DNA of 32,029 nt. Origin: Clostridia bacterium. Lineage in GTDB: Bacteria > Bacillota > Clostridia > Christensenellales > Aristaeellaceae. Positions 8,886 to 14,567 of this stretch are shown piece after piece; position 1 is the stretch's first letter, and every line of letters begins with the position of its first letter. The translations under genes and the position numbers were made by a program. The notes beneath the pieces are model-generated. The model saw only the letters and a list, made by a program, of their open reading frames with translations, did no database searches and was not told the origin of the DNA. The stretch is from NCBI GenBank assembly GCA_900769875.1, contig CAAGII010000207.1, forward strand, positions 1-32,029, written 5' to 3'.

Positions 8886-8948
8886 CTGTACAAACAGCCA
8901 ATTCGGAAGAAAACTATCCTTTTGGACAGTGGATTCTTATACAGCTCA

Positions 8949-8957
8949 TGGTAAAAT
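8949..8957 (+). promoter_or_regulatory. Extended -10 promoter of the small exported protein
   Basis: TGGTAAAAT (8949-8957) fits an extended -10 (TGn plus TAAAAT). No good -35 is found at the usual distance, which suggests dependence on an activator; the divergent MalT-like regulator is the obvious candidate. Confidence 0.45.
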
Positions 8958-8991
8958 ATATTCGCAAAAAACACAACGGGAGGTAAATCAA

Positions 8992-9549
8992 ATGAAAAAA
9001 TTGTTCGCACTGATTCTGGCTGCCCTGATGGTTCTGGGCTGTACCGCCGTCGCTTCTGCAGAGCAGGCGCAAACCCTGCAGCTGAACTGGGAGGAATACG
9101 CGGCGGAGATCGAGGCTTCTGAGGAAGCCAAGGCCGCCTTGTCCGGCGACTTCGTCACTATGGAGGAAATCGCTCTGAAGCTCTACATCCCCGCTGCCTT
9201 CGAGCAGGTGGAACTCACCGACGAGGATCGTGAGGCCGGCTATATCGCCTACTTCGCCATGGGCGAGGATATGGGCGTTGGAATCCAGTATGTGGATGCG
9301 GGCGGCATGTCCCTGGAGGAGTACGCCAAGGCGCTGACCGAGGAGTATGGCTTTGAATGCACGGACGCCGTGGTGAACGGGCTGCCTGCGCTGGCCTATT
9401 CCTTCACCGAAAACGATCGGGAGACCTCCGTCCTGGCCTTCGCCACCGAGATGGGCTACGTTCTGGAGATCGCCTGCGCACCCACCAATGACGCGGGCTT
9501 CGCCGCGGTGGCAGCTATCCTGATGGCCTCCGTTCAGGCCGCTGAGTGA
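8992..9549 (+). CDS. Small exported protein of unknown function
   Basis: A 185-residue protein. ATG at 8992 follows GGGAGG (8978-8983) with 8 bases between and gives a clear signal peptide: two Lys, then LFALILAALMVLGCTAVASAEQ. LMVLGC could be a lipobox (Cys at about 17), or ASA|EQ a type I signal peptidase site; I cannot decide. The mature part is acidic and regular (LTDEDREAGYIAYFAMGEDMGVGIQYV, shortened here to its pattern of acidic residues and short strands), with no catalytic motif I recognise. It shares a divergent intergenic region with the MalT-like regulator and may be its target or its signal-binding partner. Codon use is host-like and GC-rich, unlike the protease two genes away. 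Confidence 0.8.
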   Translation: MKKLFALILAALMVLGCTAVASAEQAQTLQLNWEEYAAEIEASEEAKAALSGDFVTMEEIALKLYIPAAFEQVELTDEDREAGYIAYFAMGEDMGVGIQYVDAGGMSLEEYAKALTEEYGFECTDAVVNGLPALAYSFTENDRETSVLAFATEMGYVLEIACAPTNDAGFAAVAAILMASVQAAE

Positions 9550-9623
9550 TCCCTGAAAAGGCACCAGTTTTTTCTGGAATGAACCACCCCTGTCAAACAG
9601 ACCGGGACATTAACTTGCAAATC

Positions 9624-9657
9624 GTACCCGAGGATCAGATCACTGGTCTTCGGGTAC
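9624..9657 (+). terminator. Hairpin downstream of the exported-protein gene
   Basis: GTACCCGA (9624-9631) pairs perfectly with TCGGGTAC (9650-9657) and TTTCGTT follows. The loop of 18 bases is long and the T-run short, so termination efficiency is uncertain. It lies 75 bases after the stop of the gene at 8992. Confidence 0.45.
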
Positions 9658-9662
9658 TTTCG

Positions 9663-9752
9663 TTAAGATGGAAGCTCCTCAAAAGGATCGTTATCATCGA
9701 GGTCATCCGGTGCAAAGACAATATCGCCATACTGTGTATCATACTCGGTCAT
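9663..9752 (-). CDS. Possible tiny acidic peptide (29 residues)
   Basis: A 29-codon frame starting at ATG 9752 and ending in TAA encodes a strikingly acidic peptide (MTEYDTQYGDIVF, then DDLDDNDPFEELPS). AAAAAAGGA touches the ATG directly, so the spacing is poor for a ribosome binding site. An in-frame TAA lies about 36 bases upstream, so it is not simply the end of a longer open frame. The composition reads like real coding sequence; it may be a genuine microprotein or the last piece of a decayed mobile-element gene. The rest of 9550-9974 shows no other gene. Confidence 0.25.
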   Translation of the reverse strand: MTEYDTQYGDIVFAPDDLDDNDPFEELPS

Positions 9753-9873
9753 TCCTTTTTTATAGCAAAAAAGTATGAATTATCCAGAGAAATGAGGGTA
9801 ATTCCAACTTTTTATTTTCAGTGACTTGACCATGGAGGCGGCTCCGCTTTCTGAGGGGAAAACCGGCAATCCT

Positions 9874-9902
9874 ATCGTTCAATTGCGGGCAATCGTTCAA
9901 TT
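9874..9902. repeat. Pair of 11-base direct repeats
   Basis: ATCGTTCAATT occurs at 9874-9884 and 9892-9902, a period of 18 bases, just upstream of the OLD-family fragment. It could be an iterated protein-binding site. No promoter or gene explains it. Confidence 0.5.
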
Positions 9903-9974
9903 ATACTACCATGAAGTCAGCTGATACGCTTCACACCATTTCCGTATGGGCGGGAAACAACCAAATCAGATATT

Positions 9975-10535
9975 ATGGAACGATATCGCAATGCGTTCGA
10001 AAATACCGGTGATTCTCAAAAATCCAGCGAGGCAATGTTTGCACGCAAGGTCATTCTGGTCGAGGGTGAAAGCGAAGTACTTATTCTTCCGTATTTATTT
10101 TCACTATGCGGGTATGATGAGGTGGCTGAAGGCGTGACGATTGTACGATGTGGCGGAAAAAGTGAATTAGATCGGTATTATCGTCTATATAGTGAATTTG
10201 GCATTCCTGCATTCATTATCTTTGATGGTGATTATCAAAATGTAGGAAAAGATGACGAAGATGCTACTATCGCGAAAAATCGAGGAATATTGAGGCTTTT
10301 TAATATCGATGATGATTTCCCGGATGGAGCCATTCATGAGAATTATTTGGGATTCGTGTATCGGTTAGAAGAGAACTTGGGTATTGATGGTATAGGAAAC
10401 GCCAAGGCTCTCTCGTTGTTCCGACGCGTAAAAAAGGAGATCACGTCGCTTGAGAAGGTTCCCTGCTGGGTTGTCGAGGTTATAACTGCTATCAGAAAGC
10501 TACCTGCGGAGGCAACATCAGTTCTTGCAGAATAA
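9975..10535 (+). pseudogene. Orphan C-terminal TOPRIM fragment of an OLD-family nuclease
   Basis: The 186-residue frame begins almost directly at the TOPRIM domain: ARKVILVEGESEVLILPYLF carries the conserved Glu and FIIFDGDYQNVG the acidic D-x-D pair. Intact OLD-family nucleases, including retron- and Gabija-associated ones, carry an ABC-type ATPase of about 350 residues in front of this domain. It is absent: an in-frame TGA lies at 9912-9914, and the ATG at 9975 has no ribosome binding site. The C-terminal part (about 120-186) appears complete with its own stop. The likeliest reading is a 5'-truncated remnant of a phage-defence nuclease. A stand-alone TOPRIM nuclease is possible but lacks translation signals. 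Confidence 0.75.
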
Positions 10536-10553
10536 CCTCCACCTTCAAAATTC

Positions 10554-10585
10554 AGTATACTTGATATTCGAATATACGCTATACT
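10554..10585. repeat. 32-base imperfect palindrome
   Basis: A symmetric sequence centred between 10569 and 10570 has a perfect 12-base core ATATTCGAATAT (10564-10575) and matching outer arms AGTATA and TATACT; 12 of 16 pairs match. It lies 18 bases after the TOPRIM fragment's stop and is flanked by near-identical 15-base repeats (10544-10558 and 10594-10608, two mismatches). It is too AT-rich for a typical terminator; a recombination or operator site is possible. Confidence 0.5.
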
Positions 10586-10621
10586 TTGTTGCATTCAAAC
10601 TCCAGTATTCCTATTGCAAAA

Positions 10622-10777
10622 CGATAGCACAAAAAAGCACCCACTCAAATCGATTTGCACCCATCACGGTCAAATGACCAAACGAAAGCCCCAATGCAAA
10701 ATGAAAGGTTATAAACACATTGTTTTTTTGCGTGATACCACATAATATGCACCAGTTTTTGATACAAGGTGGCCACC
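10622..10777 (-). mobile_element. Possible insertion-sequence end with iterated GGTG units
   Basis: Read on the minus strand, GGTGGCCACC (10768-10777), GGTGCATATTATGTGGTATC (10734-10753), GGTGCAAATCGATTTGA (about 10646-10661) and GGTGCTTTTTTGTGCTATCG (10622-10641) resemble each other; the second and last agree at most positions. Iterated units like this are typical of IS21-family ends. No transposase is present, so at most this is a remnant end. Confidence 0.25.
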
Positions 10778-10904
10778 CTGGGCATATGTAAGAATAATTG
10801 TGCATTCACAGAGGTATATCACAGCTATTGATATTTATATTCACAAACTGTAATATATACTAGGACAAACTTCAAATGCATTTATTCGCCAAATATCTTT
10901 TCTC

Positions 10905-10933
10905 TTGCATCAGCACCCGTTCTGCGCTATACT
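10905..10933 (+). promoter_or_regulatory. Strong orphan promoter
   Basis: TTGCAT (10905-10910), a 17-base spacer and TATACT (10928-10933) make a strong sigma-A-type promoter. No protein gene follows on this strand before the terminator at 11291. Confidence 0.6.
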
Positions 10934-10935
10934 AT

Positions 10936-11290
10936 ACTTGTGGAAATTCTCAAACTGCTACAGCAAAACAGTCTCCCCTGTTATCGCGCTGATAACAAAA
11001 TGATAACCGGAGGCCGTACAGGCAGTGGAATAGGAATGCCTCAGAGAATCAGAGTCACCACTTGGAATCAGATACACGTAAATTACACATAATGCGTTAA
11101 GTCTGAGAGAGTGGGAATAAGCGGAAATTGTCCAACCGCTGCAAAACCTGTTGAAAGACAAGGGTTTGCCAGCGCGCCGGATACGATTTGCGCCAAATCT
11201 GATAGCAGATTGATAGCAGGCAGCCAAAACGTGCTTACTGGTTTATTTTCAAGGTAGCAGTGGCTTGTGGGTGCCGGCAATATCCTGAAT
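10936..11290 (+). other. ORF-less transcribed stretch, candidate non-coding RNA
   Basis: About 350 bases between a strong promoter and a strong terminator contain no plausible protein gene on the plus strand. Local pairing is visible, for example GCAAAACC near 11144 with GGGTTTGC near 11161. I do not recognise RNase P, tmRNA, 6S, SRP or a known riboswitch. It could instead be the remains of a lost integrase region. No gene is seen in 10608-10904 either. Confidence 0.25.
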
Positions 11291-11330
11291 AAAAGGTCTT
11301 ACCGATTTTTGCGATCGGTAAGGCCTTTTT
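11291..11330. terminator. Bidirectional intrinsic terminator
   Basis: GGTCTTACCGA (11295-11305) pairs with TCGGTAAGGCC (11315-11325) with one wobble. TTTTTT follows on the plus strand and TTTTATT on the minus strand. It can end both the orphan transcript from 10933 and the convergent gene at 11353-11958. Confidence 0.85.
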
Positions 11331-11352
11331 TGTGTTTTTAATGACGGGGTGG

Positions 11353-11958
11353 TTAATGGTTTTTCTCAAAGATCTGTTTCTGGAAGTCCAGATAAGAGAT
11401 GAGATTTGCTGGCAAATCTTCTTTAGAAGGGGGTGTAAGTACAGGCACTATTTCGCTGCAACCATTTGCCTCAGCCAATCGTACGGTAAAGTCGTGTATG
11501 TTGCAAAGCAGCTTATAAAGAGTTTCCGGAGGAAAGCCGAAGCACTTATGACGACTGTTAGTTCTCTTCCCAAATTCCACAATGGCGTCCTTGAGTTCAT
11601 CGACATTCTCAAGAACCAATGTTCCATTCTGTGCGGCTTCCATGTATGTGTAAAAAGCAAGTCCGAATTGCTCTTCAATCTTCAGTCGCTTTTTGTTCTG
11701 AGCATGCTTTGTAACGCCAACAATGACACCACCGACTACGATAAAGCATCCAATAACAATTGTTTCCTTCGAACGACCTCTGACATAGTCAATGGCCTTG
11801 GATACCCATTCTTTCACGGTATCTGGAGAGGCTGGAATATGCTTCACTATCCTTTTGTTTCGAGAATCCTTAAGCATACCACACGCTTCTAAAAGTCCAT
11901 TCTGATAATTCCGGTACTCCTCATCGGTAAGGTGCAAATGAATAGAAAGATCAGGCAT
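11353..11958 (-). CDS. Hypothetical protein with one transmembrane segment
   Basis: A 201-residue protein I do not recognise. It has a soluble N-terminal part of about 65 residues (MPDLSIHLHLTDEEYRNYQN...), a single hydrophobic helix ETIVIGCFIVVGGVIVGVTK (about 65-84) followed by positive residues, and a soluble C-terminal domain of about 115 residues. ATG at 11958 overlaps the stop of the upstream frame as TAATG and has AAAGAGGAGG 8 bases upstream, a classic sign of translational coupling. The upstream partner is stop-interrupted, so this gene now depends on its own ribosome binding site. It probably belonged to a mobile-element operon. It is AT-rich compared with the host genes. Confidence 0.7.
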   Translation of the reverse strand: MPDLSIHLHLTDEEYRNYQNGLLEACGMLKDSRNKRIVKHIPASPDTVKEWVSKAIDYVRGRSKETIVIGCFIVVGGVIVGVTKHAQNKKRLKIEEQFGLAFYTYMEAAQNGTLVLENVDELKDAIVEFGKRTNSRHKCFGFPPETLYKLLCNIHDFTVRLAEANGCSEIVPVLTPPSKEDLPANLISYLDFQKQIFEKNH

Positions 11959-12359
11959 TACTTTTTCCTCCTCTTTGGTTTGGTAACCAACTCATTACTC
12001 ATCATCTGCGGGGTTATCTTCGCCTTCACGGTGCCGGTTCCGGCATCGATGCGGGCGTTGGGGGCAGCGCCGGGGACAGGATGGGGATAGTTGTACCGCC
12101 AATTATCATAGTCCTCCCGGGTGATCTCGCCGGACTCCAGCTTGGCGGCCTTCTCCCGCCAGACTGCGATCGCCTAACTGAGCGCAGCAGAGGACTTATT
12201 GAATTCTGGATCAACAAGGAGGTGAGGTTTTCCGTCACATTCGACCGCACGCAGACCAATACGGTCTTCCAGAGCAAACAGGGTGTGCATTAGGCCGTCG
12301 AAGGTGTCGATGTCCGGTACAGTCAGCGCCAACGGAGATATGCACAAAAGATGATGGAA
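11958..12359 (-). pseudogene. Interrupted gene coupled to the membrane protein
   Basis: The minus-strand frame from 12359 reads as real protein for about 65 residues (LALTVPDIDTFDGLMHTLFA, then LEDRIGLRAVECDGKPHLLV), meets a single TAG at 12176-12174, then continues in the same frame for about 70 more residues with fluent coding character (AIAVWREKAAKLESGEITRE, DYDNWRYNYPHP) to TAA overlapping the next ATG. One C-to-T change in a CAG codon would explain the stop. I do not recognise the family, though the WRYNYP-type C-terminus looks like a mobile-element protein. The N-terminus is missing: an in-frame TAA precedes residue 1 and the DNA runs into the tnpV fragment. Confidence 0.6.
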
Positions 12360-12409
12360 TTAACCACGTCCGCTCAGAATGACTAAACTCGATTACTCTG
12401 ATACTGACC

Positions 12410-12475
12410 ATGACCAGCATCTTTGAACAACTCGGCGGCACCTATACCGAAGGAAACGACGGCATACTTTACACC
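12410..12475 (+). pseudogene. tnpV: Truncated 5' fragment of tnpV
   Basis: About 22 codons (MTSIFEQLGGTYTEGNDGIL) match the start of the intact tnpV at 1583. Bases 12405-12448 are identical to 1578-1621, and four scattered differences follow up to about 12475. Similarity then stops, 7 bases short of the stop codon of the convergent GH43 gene. No ribosome binding site precedes it, so only the coding start was captured. It marks a junction of a second, related mobile element. Confidence 0.85.
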
Positions 12476-12481
12476 CAATCG

Positions 12482-14053
12482 TCAAACAGGTTGACGATCA
12501 TCCCCTTGTGCAAGAGACCCTTCATGTTCAATATCACAATCCGGCTTCTCCGTTTCGTATACGAAGTCTTCAAACGCGGCGCTTCCGCCAGCGCCCTCTC
12601 TCGCAAAGCCGAACAGCGCGATGCGGTAGCCAGTGAAGTGTGTAAGCAGGTATGTCATCTGATGGCGGTATCCCTGACCCAGCTCGCGCCATGCGCCGTT
12701 CTGCTGCAGATAGAACGTCGCTTGATCCTTCATACACTCAAAATCGAACCATACGCCCAGGCGCACGCGATCGCCCGGCGCAGGGATGCGCTCCACCTCG
12801 ACCCCATCAGCGGGGCCGTTTTCGTTTCGGGCGCGCAGCGTGACAAAGAGCTCGCCTGCCTCACGCGCAAGGCCCGCAAAGGCCCAGCGGTCCTGCAGGG
12901 CACAAAGACCGGCAATGTCACCGTCGCGCAACTGCGAGCCATCCAGCGTAACGGCCGCAAAGCAGCCGGGATATAGCGTGCGCTGCGTGAGCGTGTTCGC
13001 GGCCTGCGTCAGGCTTTCGCAGGTCTTGCCAAAGCGGATGGTGTAGCGGCCGCTGCCGTAGCTAAGCAGGCTGCGGTCGGGGATGTGGTTCCACTCCCAG
13101 AAAGGCTTCATTTCACCGCGGAAATCGTCGCTGCCGTAAAGCGGTGCGCACACCCATCCGGGCCTCTCGCAGCGGTTTGTGACCATGGCCGGGACCTTGC
13201 CGTGTTCACCAATCACAGGCATGCCATCTTCCCACGTCATCGGGATGAGCACGGGCATGCGCCCAGCCGCGCCGCGGTCCTGAAACAGGTAGCAGAACCA
13301 GCGCCCGTCTGGCGTATCCACGACGCCACCCTGTGCCACGCCCTGACCGAGGAAGCCCAAATCGTCCTCGAACACCACGCCGCCGGTGAATTCTCCCACG
13401 AGCGTGGTGCTGGCATAGCAGGATTCCACGCGCATCCAGCGGTCCTTGCGGGAATGGATGACGAACAGGTAGTAGCGTCCGTTGATCTTGTAAAAATGCG
13501 AACCTTCAAAGCCTAAAGAGTCGGACGTGCCGCTGTCGGCGATGATGCGGTCAAGGCCTCCGGGACGCGGACTGGTCAGGTCGTCATTGAGCTCCGTAAT
13601 GCGGATTTGTGTGCCGCCGTACACAATATACGCACGCCCGTCATCATCAAAAAACAGCGAGCTGTCGTGGTAGAGGCCCTCGATCTCGTTCCGTTTCCAT
13701 GGGCCTTTCATATCGCTGGCGGAATACAGATACGTCTTGCGCGTATCATAGGCCAGAAAGCTGATGTAGAATGTATCGCCGCGCCTGCGCAGGCTTGCGG
13801 CCCACATGCCCTTGCCGTAGGCATTCGCGTTGCCTTCAAGCCGCTGGGCAGGCGTGTTCTCCAGCACATCGTACACATGGGTGTAAAATTCCCAGTGGAT
13901 CAGGTCGTGCGAGCGCAGGATGACGCATCCGGGCATGAAGTACATCGTGGTGCTCACCATGTAATAGGCGTCGCCCACGCGCAGGATGTCCGGGTCGGGA
14001 AAATCCATAGGAATGATGGGGTTGGTGCCGCTTGCGAACGGATTGTATGGCAT
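12482..14053 (-). CDS. GH43 family glycosidase (beta-xylosidase / arabinofuranosidase type)
   Basis: A 523-residue enzyme without a signal peptide, so probably acting in the cytoplasm on imported xylo- or arabino-oligosaccharides. The five-bladed propeller (about 1-310) carries the catalytic set: D20 in DFPDPD (base), D130 in YHDSSLFFDDDG (pKa-tuning Asp) and E183 in FEGSHFYK (acid). The C-terminal 200 residues, containing VTLRARNENGP and RVRLGVWFDFE, look like the beta-sandwich domain that caps many GH43 beta-xylosidases. ATG at 14053 follows AAGGAGGAG (14060-14068). The exact substrate is inferred from the family. It is the last gene of a broken operon: the tail of an upstream gene ends 25 bases before the start, and beyond it the DNA switches to a restriction-modification remnant. 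Confidence 0.92.
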   Translation of the reverse strand: MPYNPFASGTNPIIPMDFPDPDILRVGDAYYMVSTTMYFMPGCVILRSHDLIHWEFYTHVYDVLENTPAQRLEGNANAYGKGMWAASLRRRGDTFYISFLAYDTRKTYLYSASDMKGPWKRNEIEGLYHDSSLFFDDDGRAYIVYGGTQIRITELNDDLTSPRPGGLDRIIADSGTSDSLGFEGSHFYKINGRYYLFVIHSRKDRWMRVESCYASTTLVGEFTGGVVFEDDLGFLGQGVAQGGVVDTPDGRWFCYLFQDRGAAGRMPVLIPMTWEDGMPVIGEHGKVPAMVTNRCERPGWVCAPLYGSDDFRGEMKPFWEWNHIPDRSLLSYGSGRYTIRFGKTCESLTQAANTLTQRTLYPGCFAAVTLDGSQLRDGDIAGLCALQDRWAFAGLAREAGELFVTLRARNENGPADGVEVERIPAPGDRVRLGVWFDFECMKDQATFYLQQNGAWRELGQGYRHQMTYLLTHFTGYRIALFGFAREGAGGSAAFEDFVYETEKPDCDIEHEGSLAQGDDRQPV

Positions 14054-14078
14054 GGCGATCTCCTCCTTATCAGGTGTC

Positions 14079-14141
14079 TCAAAGCTCGGCGAGCTTGCCG
14101 TCGCGGATAGACACGGGAATGACGTCAATCGGCGCGTCCGA
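14079..14141 (-). pseudogene. C-terminal tail of a lost gene upstream of GH43
   Basis: Reading the minus strand into TGA (14079-14081), 20 codons give SDAPIDVIPVSIRDGKLAEL, which looks like a natural protein C-terminus. TGA is followed by the GH43 ribosome binding site, the spacing expected inside an operon. Upstream of 14141 the frame loses coding character (RRR, KN) near the end of the methyltransferase remnant. I infer that the partner gene of GH43 was deleted apart from its last codons. Confidence 0.4.
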
Positions 14142-14192
14142 TCTGCGCCTTGTATTTTTTTGTGCGGCTGCTTTCGTATCAGTATCATTTCC

Positions 14193-14501
14193 TCATTTGT
14201 TCATGCTGGCATACATCTCCATCAGCCGAGCCACGCAGTCGCTCTCGGTCTTGACGCTCCCCCAGAAGCCATAGGCCTGCATGACGGCCTTGTCGTTGGC
14301 CTGGTGGGCTTGTACCAGCTTTGTGAAAAGGTACATTTTGTCTCCATACAAATCAGAATAACTGCAATCTGCGTATGCTGCGCGGGCATCCAGAATAGCT
14401 TGGGCAGTTTTTTCAATAGCAGCCTTTGGGGCATCAGTGGGTGTAGGCCAGGGGAATGTGTTATAAACGATTTCCTTTGAGTAACGGTAATCGCTCTTCA
14501 T
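14193..14501 (-). pseudogene. C-terminal remnant of a MmeI-like (type IIG) restriction-modification enzyme
   Basis: About 102 residues beginning at KSDYRYSKEIVYNTFPWP and continuing PTDAPKAAIEKTAQAILDAR, then HQANDKAVMQAYGFW and TESDCVARLMEMY, match the conserved C-terminal end of MmeI/YeeA-type SAM-dependent DNA methyltransferases. The natural stop is present. The whole methyltransferase and helicase-spacer core is missing. Similarity begins abruptly near 14501; the frame upstream, to GTG 14564, is not family-like. The matching N-terminal remnant lies 2 kb away on the same strand at 16462-16704, with a glycosidase-like gene between. Confidence 0.85.
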
Positions 14502-14567
14502 TCGACGTGTCCTTGCTTTCTCCTGTCGATGCATATCTGAACGGCTGTATTCTTTTAGAAACACACT

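Noticed and set aside
9546..9824. 92-codon plus-strand frame after the exported protein
   Set aside because: It overlaps the hairpin at 9624-9657, has no ribosome binding site, and its hydrophobic translation shows no domain.
10958..11227. 89-codon minus-strand frame within the ORF-less region
   Set aside because: No ribosome binding site or recognisable motif, and irregular composition; not distinguishable from chance.
12174..12176. TAG read through as a sense codon (stop reassignment)
   Set aside because: It is a single occurrence in a gene already lacking its N-terminus, and the complete genes around it use all stops normally, so a point mutation or sequencing error is simpler.
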